Shown here in pieces: positions 1 to 6,365 of a stretch of 9,186 nt of DNA. The stretch is from Methanobacterium sp. (GTDB lineage Archaea > Methanobacteriota > Methanobacteria > Methanobacteriales > Methanobacteriaceae): assembly GCA_028682985.1 (NCBI GenBank), contig JAJRAE010000255.1:1-9186 (forward strand), written 5' to 3'. The translations under genes and the position numbers were made by a program. The notes beneath the pieces are model-generated. The model was not told where the DNA came from and searched no databases. It worked only from the letters and a program-made list of their open reading frames with translations. Numbering within the stretch: position 1 is the first letter of the stretch; the number at the start of each line of letters is the position of its first letter.

Positions 1-23
1 GTTAATCATAATGAACAATTCCT

Positions 24-70
24 TAAACCCTTAATTGTTTATGGTTTAAGGGTTTATTTCTTATATTTCT
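24..70 (+). terminator. hairpin with U-rich tail, probable terminator of an off-window plus-strand gene
   Basis: Positions 24-34 (TAAACCCTTAA) and 46-56 (TTAAGGGTTTA) are a perfect 11-bp inverted repeat around an 11-nt loop. On the plus strand the stem is followed by a T-rich stretch (57-69) and later by a run of seven T at 87-93. On the minus strand the same hairpin is followed by mixed sequence. It would therefore best terminate a plus-strand transcript entering from the left, convergent with elp3. The upstream gene is not in the window, so this is inferred. Confidence 0.4.
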
Positions 71-172
71 AGCACTTAAGGGCTTATTTTTTTATCTTGT
101 ATTTAAAGGCTTATTCATTATATTTCTTGCATTCAAGGTTGTTTATCTTACATATTTCGCCATATAAGGGCC
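43..172. repeat. degenerate tandem repeat, period about 29 bp, overlapping the elp3 3' end
   Basis: Four diverged units begin near 43, 74, 101 and 131. Each has a core like TTAAGG(G/C) followed by a T-rich arm ending in TTCTAGC, TCTTGT, TTCTTGC or TTTCGCC. The spacing of the core GG is about 30, 27 and 29 bases. A fifth, weaker unit (TATAAGGGCC) lies at about 162-172 inside the elp3 coding sequence, and the elp3 stop codon sits inside the fourth unit. The units differ at many positions, which argues for an old array. I do not recognise it as a named repeat family. Confidence 0.5.
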
Positions 173-1783
173 TTCTTTTCCGTATCCAATTTTCTTATAA
201 TAATTCCGGACTCCGATGCCGCTGTTAATTAGTATTTTCTTTCTATCATATAGCTCAGCAGCAGTATTCTCTGCTTCATCTAAAAGCCCCACACCATATC
301 CTTGATGTTGCCATAGATCTTCTTTCCTATCTCCTAATGGAACCATGGAGCCATAGACATGTAATTCCCTTATCAACGCTGTTTTATCATCCACCTCAGG
401 TCGATGAGGATTGGGTGAGGGTATTCTCAGTCTTAAAAATCCGATTAATATATCATTTTTTATATCTTCATAGGATATAAATATCTCCTCTCCTCTTCCT
501 GCCTTATACACCTCTTTTTGAAGTTTTATATATTCTAGTTCCGGTTTTTTATTATTTGAAAGTACTTGGTGTCCTACTTCTCGGCAGCGAATGCAATGGC
601 AGCTGATATCCGCCTGATCCAATTTTTTATAAACCAGTTCTCCCAAGTTGGATTTCTTAACACCGGCTTCGATGAGGGGTGATGGTATATCCCGTTGGAT
701 TCGCATGGTTCTAACCCATTTAGGGAGTAATTTCTTTATCTGAACAATTAAATCAACCGCTTCCTGGGTGCTGTACGGCTGATATTCCCCTTGTTCCCAT
801 AATTCATGTAAACCTGAGCCTTCAGTAACCAGACACGGATATATCTTAAGCATGTCTGGTTTAAATCTTTCATCATTAAACAGACGTTTGAAGATTCTTA
901 GATCTCTTTTCTGGTCTGCAAAGAGACCAGGCATCATATGCATGGCCACTTTGATTCCGGAATCCCGGAGTAGGCGTGCTGATTCTACAACGTCTTCCAC
1001 CCGGTGTCCTCGCCCTATACGGCTGTATATGAAGTTGTATATAGTTTGTACTCCCAGTTCTACCCGGGTAACTCCCATGTTGAGCATTCTATCAATATCT
1101 TGAGCTTTACAGTAGTCGGGGCGGGTTTCAAAGGTCATACCCACACATCGGACTTTTGATTTTTCATTATAAATCTGTACATCATCCAGATAGGAAAAGC
1201 CCTCAGGAACCTCTGAATAACCCTCATATTTGTTTAACCCCTGTTTGTCTTTGAAATCTCTCTTTAACCCGAAATCATTAAGAGCCTCCAGGCATTTGGT
1301 TACAAACCATTCCTGATAACAGAGATCTGATGATGAAAAGGTTCCCCCCATGATGATCAGCTCCACTTTATCCAGGGGGTGGCCTATACTCTCAAGCTGC
1401 AAGAGCCTGTTGTAAACCTGAAGATAGGGATGGAAATGGTATCTTCTGGCTCTAAGGGCGGCTGGTTCCTCTCCGGTGTAACTTGGAGGGGCCTTACTAC
1501 TCTCTGGACAGTACAAACATCTCCCATGAGGACACTGGTGTGGCTTGCACATCACCGCCACCACCGCCACCCCTGATGCTGTGCGGGTGGGCTTCTTTTT
1601 AATTATTGGAGCTATCTTAACCCTTTCTTCTGGAGTAGCATTTTTCAAAATATCAGCGTTGCTTATAAACTGAAGAAGTTTGAATTCCCGACAGGCCCGG
1701 TGTTTGGCCTTTTCCAAGTCTTTGCTGTTCTGGATACGGCCTTCTATTATCTCATCAATCAGGTATTGGTATGCTTCTTGCAT
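143..1783 (-). CDS. elp3: Elp3, radical-SAM/acetyltransferase tRNA wobble-uridine modification enzyme
   Basis: 546 aa, about the length of archaeal Elp3 proteins. The family makes 5-carboxymethyluridine at tRNA position 34 from acetyl-CoA and SAM; archaea have no full Elongator complex, so it acts alone in the cytoplasm. A radical-SAM core covers residues 70-350, with cluster cysteines C84, C89 and C92 in CPHGRCLYC and a GGTF motif at 146-149. A cysteine patch near C317 and C395/C397/C400 fits the zinc site between the domains. The C-terminal GNAT domain, about 430-546, has the acetyl-CoA loop QHQGYGVG (492-499) and ends with GVRNYYKKIGY (524-534). The residues after the cluster are CPES, not the CPGG I recall as usual. 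The ATG at 1783 has GGGAG ten bases upstream and a TATA-like box near 1843. It lies 79 bp downstream of the protease gene and may have its own promoter. Confidence 0.96.
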   Translation of the reverse strand: MQEAYQYLIDEIIEGRIQNSKDLEKAKHRACREFKLLQFISNADILKNATPEERVKIAPIIKKKPTRTASGVAVVAVMCKPHQCPHGRCLYCPESSKAPPSYTGEEPAALRARRYHFHPYLQVYNRLLQLESIGHPLDKVELIIMGGTFSSSDLCYQEWFVTKCLEALNDFGLKRDFKDKQGLNKYEGYSEVPEGFSYLDDVQIYNEKSKVRCVGMTFETRPDYCKAQDIDRMLNMGVTRVELGVQTIYNFIYSRIGRGHRVEDVVESARLLRDSGIKVAMHMMPGLFADQKRDLRIFKRLFNDERFKPDMLKIYPCLVTEGSGLHELWEQGEYQPYSTQEAVDLIVQIKKLLPKWVRTMRIQRDIPSPLIEAGVKKSNLGELVYKKLDQADISCHCIRCREVGHQVLSNNKKPELEYIKLQKEVYKAGRGEEIFISYEDIKNDILIGFLRLRIPSPNPHRPEVDDKTALIRELHVYGSMVPLGDRKEDLWQHQGYGVGLLDEAENTAAELYDRKKILINSGIGVRNYYKKIGYGKEGPYMAKYVR

Positions 1784-1837
1784 TCTTGATTAGCTCCCTA
1801 ATAAAAAAGTTGATTCTAAATTTTGATCTTTAAAAAT

Positions 1838-1848
1838 AATATATATTT
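1838..1848 (-). promoter_or_regulatory. TATA-like box upstream of elp3
   Basis: The minus strand reads AAATATATATT here, about 60 bases before the elp3 ATG. An archaeal start site about 25 bases downstream would fall near 1816-1820 and give a leader of roughly 35 nt that includes the GGGAG ribosome-binding site. This suggests elp3 can be transcribed independently of the protease gene. Confidence 0.45.
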
Positions 1849-1862
1849 GCCAAAGTTTCTTC

Positions 1863-2921
1863 TTATTTATCGGCCAGTTTTTTCCTCATCTCCAGAGCTT
1901 TCATGATATCTGTCTTGGAGATTATTCCCACTAATTTTTCTTCTTCCATCACCGGCAGCCGGCCCACATTATGGCTGTTCATCTTCTCCAGTATAGTTGC
2001 CACATCTTCTTCTGGTCGGGTTACCAATAACTCCCGGGTCATATAGTTTTCCACTGGCTGGCCTCTTTCTTCTTCCGGAATTCTGGAGAGGTCATGGAAT
2101 GTGATAATTCCCAGTAGATCTCCATTCTGATATACAGGATATCCCATGTGTTTATGCTGGAACATGGTTTTCATAACCATATCCACTGTATCGGATGGTT
2201 TAACTGTTTTTACTTCACCGGTCATTATGTCACGGACATTTATACCCTCAAGAAGGGTGTTAATCAACACCATCTTGGATTCCTGGTCTGCTCCCAGATA
2301 TACGAATATGGCGATGAAGATAAGGAAGGGGTTGAAGAATATGCCTATGATGGCCATTACTATGGCTAACTGTTTGCCGATGGACGCAGCCATTTCTGTG
2401 GCCCGGATAAAATTCATTCTTTCAGCCAGATACGCTCTTAATACCCTGCCACCATCCATAGGAAATGCAGGTAGTAAATTAAAAGCCCCAAGAAGCAGGT
2501 TCAAGAGGATGAAGTTGTAAAGCAGGAAACTCAGACTTGGTGATAATGTATTACCCAGAAGTAAGAAAAGGGGATAAAGAACCGCTGCAATTACCAGGTT
2601 GGTGAGGGGGCCGGCCAGGGCTATTCTTAACTCTTGACGAGGATCTCGTGGCAGCTCCTTCATGGCTGAAACCCCACCAATAGGCAGTAGGACTATCCTC
2701 TCAATTTCCACCCCGTATCTCTTGGCTACATAAGAATGGGTTAACTCATGTAAAACAACAGTGATAAAAAGAAGGGTGATGAGCACAGCCACCACTAAAT
2801 CCACTCCCGGTATGAGATTAAAAAGAGCAACCAGATATATGACCAGCATTAACAGAAGGAAGGATATATGGAGTTCCACTGGTATTCCGAAGATGCTGAA
2901 TATTTTTAAAGAATATTTCAT
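1863..2921 (-). CDS. site-2 protease family (M50) intramembrane metalloprotease with two CBS domains
   Basis: An integral membrane zinc protease that would cleave substrates within their membrane segments; the substrate is unknown. Numbered from the ATG at 2921 (352 aa), HELTH at 58-62 is the HExxH zinc motif, and FNLLPAFPMDGGR at 147-159 supplies the third ligand (Asp). About six hydrophobic segments cover residues 15-210. A CBS pair follows at about 226-345 (cores RDIMTGEVKTVKP and ENYMTRELLVTRP), a domain that often senses adenosine nucleotides. The order and length match the S2P of Methanocaldococcus jannaschii (MJ0392). A GTG at 2939 would add six residues, but S2P homologues begin at the sequence MKYSLKIF, so I chose the ATG. 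Neither start has a clear Shine-Dalgarno. The gene is divergent from the PRC-barrel gene, and elp3 follows on the same strand. Confidence 0.93.
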   Translation of the reverse strand: MKYSLKIFSIFGIPVELHISFLLLMLVIYLVALFNLIPGVDLVVAVLITLLFITVVLHELTHSYVAKRYGVEIERIVLLPIGGVSAMKELPRDPRQELRIALAGPLTNLVIAAVLYPLFLLLGNTLSPSLSFLLYNFILLNLLLGAFNLLPAFPMDGGRVLRAYLAERMNFIRATEMAASIGKQLAIVMAIIGIFFNPFLIFIAIFVYLGADQESKMVLINTLLEGINVRDIMTGEVKTVKPSDTVDMVMKTMFQHKHMGYPVYQNGDLLGIITFHDLSRIPEEERGQPVENYMTRELLVTRPEEDVATILEKMNSHNVGRLPVMEEEKLVGIISKTDIMKALEMRKKLADK

Positions 2922-3035
2922 AGTGAAAGTTATGTGCACATGATTCTAAATAATTTTTCCAGAAAAAAATCTGTTTTTTCAAATTTAATGAACAGTACTA
3001 TTTTAAGTATTTGTAAGAATATGAAAGGTTTGATA

Positions 3036-3049
3036 AAAAATATATAACT
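3036..3049 (+). promoter_or_regulatory. TATA box of the PRC-barrel/DUF2098 unit
   Basis: AAAAATATATAACT is a good archaeal TATA box. A start site about 25 bases downstream would fall near 3066-3070. That leaves room for the ribosome-binding sequence GGGTG at 3071-3075 ahead of the ATG at 3081, and puts the upstream ATG at 3069 almost on the start site. No equally good TATA box was found for the divergent protease gene. Confidence 0.6.
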
Positions 3050-3080
3050 ATTAAAACAGAATATCTAAATGGGTGTAATC

Positions 3081-3353
3081 ATGAAGGTAACAGATTTTTT
3101 AGGAAGAAGAGTAGTTGATAATGAAGCAATGGAAATAGGTAAAGTATCTGACGTTATTATAGAACCAAAAGAAGCGGTAATTACCGGAATTCAAATATCT
3201 ACTGGGGAATTTGGTCTTAGAAAGACGGATCTGTTCGTTACCCCGGCAGAAATTCAAGAGGTGGGAGATTACTTGCTTTTGAATATTAAAAAAAATCAGG
3301 TTAGAGGGGTTAAAGATTCTGATGAAGAGGAGAAAAAGTCTCTAAAATTATGA
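3081..3353 (+). CDS. small PRC-barrel domain protein
   Basis: 90 aa from the ATG at 3081. Residues 1-70 form one PRC-barrel: KVTDFLGRRVVD, then EIGKVSDVIIEP, then a strand-rich segment ending in YLLLNIK. A charged tail (DSDEEEKKSLKL) follows. It has no signal peptide or membrane segment, so it is probably cytoplasmic. PRC-barrels mediate protein-protein contacts; in haloarchaea, small PRC-barrel proteins (CdpB) take part in FtsZ/SepF cell division, and this could be a relative, though that is inference. An in-frame ATG at 3069 would add four residues, but GGGTG lies five bases before 3081 and the predicted transcription start is close to 3069, so 3081 is preferred. The DUF2098 gene follows after 54 bp and is likely co-transcribed. 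Confidence 0.85.
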   Translation: MKVTDFLGRRVVDNEAMEIGKVSDVIIEPKEAVITGIQISTGEFGLRKTDLFVTPAEIQEVGDYLLLNIKKNQVRGVKDSDEEEKKSLKL

Positions 3354-3407
3354 AATCAAATCTTTATGTTCTTAGATTGAATAAAAAACCTTTTTAGGGG
3401 GATGCTT

Positions 3408-3713
3408 ATGGTAGTGGATGCAACTGGAAAAAGTATTGGAGTAGGCTCCCATGTCAGATACACTGGAACTGGAAGTGCCGGAGAAGTTCTGGACGTGAAA
3501 GAAGATGATGAAGGGACCTGGGCCCAAGTAGACACCACAAAACTCTGGTACAACAGTGAATTTCTAGAGCTAATAAACCAGCATGAATATGAAAGAATAC
3601 GCCGCAGAGGAAGACATAGGAAAGATATAGACAAAGTAGAAAAAGCGGTGAGTCTTAAAAAACAGTTAGAAGACGTAGATATGAGTTCAGAGCTCTGTGA
3701 CGGCGGAGGATAA
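3408..3713 (+). CDS. DUF2098 family protein
   Basis: 101 aa from the ATG at 3408, function unknown. The family is found mainly in methanogens. Residues 8-52 look like a small beta-barrel (VGSHVRYTGTGSAGEVLDV, then TWAQVDTTKLWYNSEFLEL), with conserved-looking Gly, Trp and Tyr. Residues 53-90 are a highly charged, probably helical segment containing RIRRRGRHRK, which could bind nucleic acid. The protein ends in ELCDGGG, an unusual Cys/Gly tail. There are two in-frame ATGs, at 3402 and 3408. The strong sequence AGGGGG (3396-3401) is spaced six bases from 3408 but touches 3402, so 3408 is chosen. The PRC-barrel gene lies 54 bp upstream and a T-run terminator follows, so the two probably form a short operon. 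Confidence 0.83.
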   Translation: MVVDATGKSIGVGSHVRYTGTGSAGEVLDVKEDDEGTWAQVDTTKLWYNSEFLELINQHEYERIRRRGRHRKDIDKVEKAVSLKKQLEDVDMSSELCDGGG

Positions 3714-3720
3714 ATAACTA

Positions 3721-3733
3721 TTTTTTTTCTTTT
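3721..3733 (+). terminator. oligo-T terminator after the DUF2098 gene
   Basis: A run of eight T, a C and four more T starts seven bases after the DUF2098 stop codon. Archaeal RNA polymerase terminates at such T-tracts without needing a hairpin. A new TATA box follows at 3778, which supports a transcription-unit boundary here. Confidence 0.6.
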
Positions 3734-3777
3734 AATTTAACCCATTAAATTTTACAAAATGAATATTAAAGTCCTGA

Positions 3778-3791
3778 TTTTATAAAATAAA
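3778..3791 (+). promoter_or_regulatory. TATA box of the EFR1/HEAT operon
   Basis: TTTATAAAATAAAC lies about 60 bases ahead of the ATG at 3842. A start site near 3808 would give a leader of about 34 nt containing GGAAGATGA (3828-3836), a weak Shine-Dalgarno match. Confidence 0.5.
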
Positions 3792-3841
3792 CGGAATCTA
3801 AAAACTAGTTCCCATTCAATGCTATCTGGAAGATGAATTAA

Positions 3842-4639
3842 ATGATGGATAAACCAATAGATTTTTACTATTTTTCCGGAACTGGAAACACCCACCTGGT
3901 TGTTCAGAGGATGGGGGAAGTCTTCAAAGATCATGATATATCCGTAAAACTCTTTAAAATTGAGGATTCCCGTCCTGAAGATGTTAATCCAGGACATATA
4001 ATTGGTTTGGGCTTTCCTGTAGCAGAGCTATCCACATATGATTTTGTCTGGAAGTTTATAAAATCTCTGCCCCCAGCTAGCGGTACAGAAATATTTATGG
4101 TGGATACTCTAGCTGGCTTTTCAGGGGGAATAGTAGGACCGGTTAGGGAGATCGTGAAAAATAAAGGATATCACCCTACTGGTGCCTGTGAGATTATTAT
4201 GCCCCCTAATATTTTTTATATCGAGGATGATAAGACCAGTAAAAAGAAGGTTAAAAAGGGGATTAAAAAGGCTGAGAAATATGCGGAAGCCTTGATTAAA
4301 GGTAAAACAAAATGGGGAAGAGTTCCCCTGCTCTCAGATGCTGTTTACTACACATCATTAATTGGTTTAAAATTTACAGAAACCAAACTTAACCAGAGAT
4401 TACTCCATCTGAAAACTGATGGCGAAAAATGTAGTAAATGCCAGATATGTTATAAATTATGTCCCATCAACAACATCCTACTAAATGAGGACGGATCCCC
4501 CAAACACCTTAACCAATGCCAGTACTGCCTTAGATGTACCTCATTCTGTCCCAAAGGAGCCATTCCATGTCCGGTGAACTATAAAGGTAAAACCTACCGT
4601 GCAGTGAAGGCAAAAGAACTACTACCAGATCATGAGTAA
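3842..4639 (+). CDS. EFR1-type flavodoxin/ferredoxin fusion protein
   Basis: 265 aa, presumably a soluble electron carrier or oxidoreductase; its partner is unknown. The N-terminal half is flavodoxin-like, with the phosphate-binding loop FSGTGNT at 11-17 for FMN and strands at 52-59 and 83-88. A lysine-rich linker spans 131-160. The C-terminal third is a bacterial-type ferredoxin with two classical clusters: C197, C200, C203 and C207, then C226, C229, C232 and C236. These would hold two [4Fe-4S] clusters. All eight ligands are present and the protein looks intact. The same order is known from the EFR1 family common in anaerobes and methanogens. A second ATG directly follows the first (3845), so the start is uncertain by one codon. 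The HEAT-like gene follows after 30 bp and is probably in the same operon. Confidence 0.9.
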   Translation: MMDKPIDFYYFSGTGNTHLVVQRMGEVFKDHDISVKLFKIEDSRPEDVNPGHIIGLGFPVAELSTYDFVWKFIKSLPPASGTEIFMVDTLAGFSGGIVGPVREIVKNKGYHPTGACEIIMPPNIFYIEDDKTSKKKVKKGIKKAEKYAEALIKGKTKWGRVPLLSDAVYYTSLIGLKFTETKLNQRLLHLKTDGEKCSKCQICYKLCPINNILLNEDGSPKHLNQCQYCLRCTSFCPKGAIPCPVNYKGKTYRAVKAKELLPDHE

Positions 4640-4669
4640 AAAATTTATTGAAAGTTTTGGAGAACAAGT

Positions 4670-5284
4670 ATGAAAAATCATGATTTAGCTGATAAACTGG
4701 TGGATGTGGATCAGTTAGCCCAGGATGCACTTATAGATGAAGAACTATTCGCTGAACTTCTAAGAGAGATTAAATCCAAGGACAACACCATCAGATCAAA
4801 CAGTTACCGGACTCTATTAATTATAAGTGAGGAGGAACCGGAATTTCTATATCCACACTGGAATTATTTTGCAGATATGCTGAAGAGCCCCAACAACTAC
4901 CATAAATTTATAGCCATCTACATCCTGGCCAACCTAACCCGGGTGGATGATGATAATAAATTCTTGGAAATATTTGATGATTACTATGGAATTCTTGGTG
5001 GAGATAAAGTGATGAATGCCTCTCATGTGGCGGCAAATTCACCAATCATCATAAAAAATAAACCAGAACTCCAAGAAAGAATTATTGAAAAACTCTTAAA
5101 CATAGAAAACATCCATCAGGGTAAACAGAAGGAACTGGTGAAAGCATATGCCATAGAAGCCCTCAGGAAGATCTATCCAGATGCACCAGATAAAGAAAAA
5201 ATCATGGAGTTTGTGAAAGACCAGCTTGAAAGTTCCAGCCCGAAGACCAGGGACATGGCTTCCTGTTTTCTGGATAGATGTTAA
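4670..5284 (+). CDS. HEAT-like helical-repeat protein
   Basis: 204 aa with no recognisable enzyme motif. The sequence is almost entirely helical and breaks into about five antiparallel helix pairs: roughly 24-56, 60-91, 95-128, 131-169 and 173-204. The hydrophobic spacing resembles HEAT or ARM repeats, with phrases such as NTIRSNSYRTLLIIS and KAYAIEALRKIYP. Such scaffolds bind other proteins or nucleic acid. There is no signal peptide or membrane span, and the protein is acidic in its N-terminal third. GGAG at 4659-4662, seven bases before the ATG, supports the start. It is only 30 bp downstream of the EFR1-type gene, so the two are likely co-translated. A functional link between them, such as an assembly factor for the redox protein, is only a guess. 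Confidence 0.75.
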   Translation: MKNHDLADKLVDVDQLAQDALIDEELFAELLREIKSKDNTIRSNSYRTLLIISEEEPEFLYPHWNYFADMLKSPNNYHKFIAIYILANLTRVDDDNKFLEIFDDYYGILGGDKVMNASHVAANSPIIIKNKPELQERIIEKLLNIENIHQGKQKELVKAYAIEALRKIYPDAPDKEKIMEFVKDQLESSSPKTRDMASCFLDRC

Positions 5285-5287
5285 AAT

Positions 5288-5300
5288 AAAAGTATATATA
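5288..5300 (+). promoter_or_regulatory. TATA box ahead of the orphan gene
   Basis: AAAGTATATATA is a strong archaeal TATA box that begins four bases after the HEAT-like stop codon. A start site near 5318-5322 would leave a leader of only about 11-15 nt, with no Shine-Dalgarno sequence before the ATG at 5333. This is independent evidence that the small downstream ORF is expressed. Confidence 0.55.
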
Positions 5301-5332
5301 CCCTTAACCTTCATAATAATTATATTGATACT

Positions 5333-5656
5333 ATGAAGAAGACATTACCAGTTACTCCTCTTCCAGATAGAAGAAATAGCTTTAAAACTTGGGTTGAACA
5401 GATCAGATCATCAAATTATCCTGATATTAAATTACAGGAAAAACCATTGATTAAATCAGTGTACATTCGTAAGACCGGTAAAAATCTGAATAATACCATT
5501 AAAAATTGGGATAACATTCAGTACATCTCCTGGAATAAATACCAGGAAAAGATCGTGTTGATGGAAAACATCCGCGAAAGAAAACTGGAAAATCAAACAA
5601 TAAATCTAATCTGCACCCCTAGATTTGCCTGCTCAACCACAATTGGAAGTAAATAA
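5333..5656 (+). CDS. uncharacterised small basic protein
   Basis: 107 aa; I do not recognise a family. The protein is rich in Lys, Asn and Ile, has no membrane segment or signal peptide, and is predicted basic. It starts MKKTLPVTPLPDRRNSFKTW, has a Trp/Tyr-rich centre (NWDNIQYISWNKYQEK) and ends with two cysteines in CTPRFACSTT. A strong TATA box lies 33-45 bases upstream and there is no Shine-Dalgarno, which would suit a very short leader. The protein composition differs from the acidic neighbours, so recent acquisition or a lineage-specific gene is possible. It could also be a remnant of a longer gene, but no in-frame coding continues on either side. No substantial overlapping ORF competes on the other strand. 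Confidence 0.5.
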   Translation: MKKTLPVTPLPDRRNSFKTWVEQIRSSNYPDIKLQEKPLIKSVYIRKTGKNLNNTIKNWDNIQYISWNKYQEKIVLMENIRERKLENQTINLICTPRFACSTTIGSK

Positions 5657-5671
5657 TTTATTAATTCGTTA

Positions 5672-5676
5672 TTTTT
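5672..5676 (+). terminator. possible short T-tract terminator after the orphan gene
   Basis: Five T lie 16 bases beyond the stop of the orphan gene, with a second T-rich stretch at 5730-5735. These short tracts are weak candidates for ending the plus-strand transcript before the convergent UPF0305 gene. Nothing else was seen in the 132-bp spacer apart from the minus-strand T-tract. Confidence 0.25.
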
Positions 5677-5741
5677 ACTTAAACAGTCCTATCTAAGATT
5701 ATCTAATTTAATATGGAAACCAAAATTATATTTTTCTCCAT

Positions 5742-5749
5742 AAAAAAAA
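5742..5749 (-). terminator. oligo-T terminator of the minus-strand cluster
   Basis: Eight consecutive A on the plus strand read as eight T on the minus strand, 39 bases beyond the stop codon of the UPF0305 gene. This is a good archaeal terminator for the minus-strand cluster and lies between convergent genes. Confidence 0.5.
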
Positions 5750-5788
5750 TTATTTGACTTTCTAAATTTTGTATGTCCATACCGGTAA

Positions 5789-6328
5789 TTATGCTGCTTC
5801 TGGATCCTGTTTTGACACGCAGAACTGGCAGAGGGCACTGGGATTCTTCATCTGTTTCTCCTTAACCGGGCATAGATATTTATTATTCTCTAGTTTTAAC
5901 TTGAATCCCCCAGGGAAACTGGTTCCTACTGGATGGATAGACACTTCCATAATGAAGGTGGTGTAAATGGCAACCACTCGGGCTATTTTCAGGAAACAGA
6001 GCTCATCTTCAACTTTAGCCTCTTTCTCCTGGATATCCAGTACTTTTAAAAAGTCTTTTAATTTAGAAACATCCACATTACCTTTATATTCCTCCTTATC
6101 ATCTTTTATATCCTTTATTCTATTTGAGAATGCCTTGGTGAATCTTTCAATATAGTCCTCCCGGTAGGGGGATTGCATATACCGGGCATCTTCTCTTAGA
6201 AATCCAGTGGCCTTCATGATCATTCTAATATCAATCAGAGCAGCCTCTGATTTAAGTATAGAAAGTAGTTTATCCTTCCTTATATATTTATCATCTGTTT
6301 TAATTAGTTCCTCAAGTTTCAAAGTCAT
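5789..6328 (-). CDS. UPF0305 / DUF2115 family protein with conserved-looking cysteines
   Basis: 179 aa from the ATG at 6328, function unknown. It resembles the UPF0305 family of methanogens. The first two thirds are helical and charged (LKLEELIKTDDKYIRKDKLL, then FLREDARYMQSPYREDYIER). The last third carries C111, H132, and the pattern CPVKEKQ (C153) followed by CQFC (C167 and C170). Four cysteines of this kind suggest a metal or Fe-S site, which is inference. An upstream in-frame ATG at 6397 would overlap the Hel308 gene by 32 bp. The 6328 start has GAGGA six bases ahead and matches the beginning I expect for the family, so it is preferred. The gene follows Hel308 with a 37-bp gap and is likely its operon partner. 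Confidence 0.83.
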   Translation of the reverse strand: MTLKLEELIKTDDKYIRKDKLLSILKSEAALIDIRMIMKATGFLREDARYMQSPYREDYIERFTKAFSNRIKDIKDDKEEYKGNVDVSKLKDFLKVLDIQEKEAKVEDELCFLKIARVVAIYTTFIMEVSIHPVGTSFPGGFKLKLENNKYLCPVKEKQMKNPSALCQFCVSKQDPEAA

Positions 6329-6365
6329 AGGTGTCCTCAATTTTGAATTAATTGTTAATTTTATA

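Noticed and set aside
43..158. CRISPR-like array of repeats of about 29 bp
   Set aside because: The units are contiguous and diverged, with no unique spacers between identical repeats, so they are a tandem repeat and not a CRISPR array.
852..1103. Open frame on the plus strand inside elp3
   Set aside because: It lies wholly antisense to conserved Elp3 coding sequence, has Ser/Arg-rich composition and shows no domain.
1379..1576. Plus-strand open frame with a His/Arg-rich tail inside elp3
   Set aside because: The His-rich end is the antisense of the Val/Ala-rich stretch before the Elp3 radical-SAM motif; no start signal.
2146..2520. Two overlapping plus-strand open frames within the protease gene
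   Set aside because: Both are antisense to the CBS and membrane-segment coding sequence and have no promoter or ribosome-binding site.
3356..3634. Minus-strand open frame opposite DUF2098
   Set aside because: The Ser/Leu-rich translation is a shadow of the charged DUF2098 protein, whose ribosome-binding site and family match decide the strand.
3752..3997. Minus-strand open frame across the EFR1 promoter
   Set aside because: It runs antisense through the flavodoxin loop FSGTGNT and the TATA region and has no recognisable domain.
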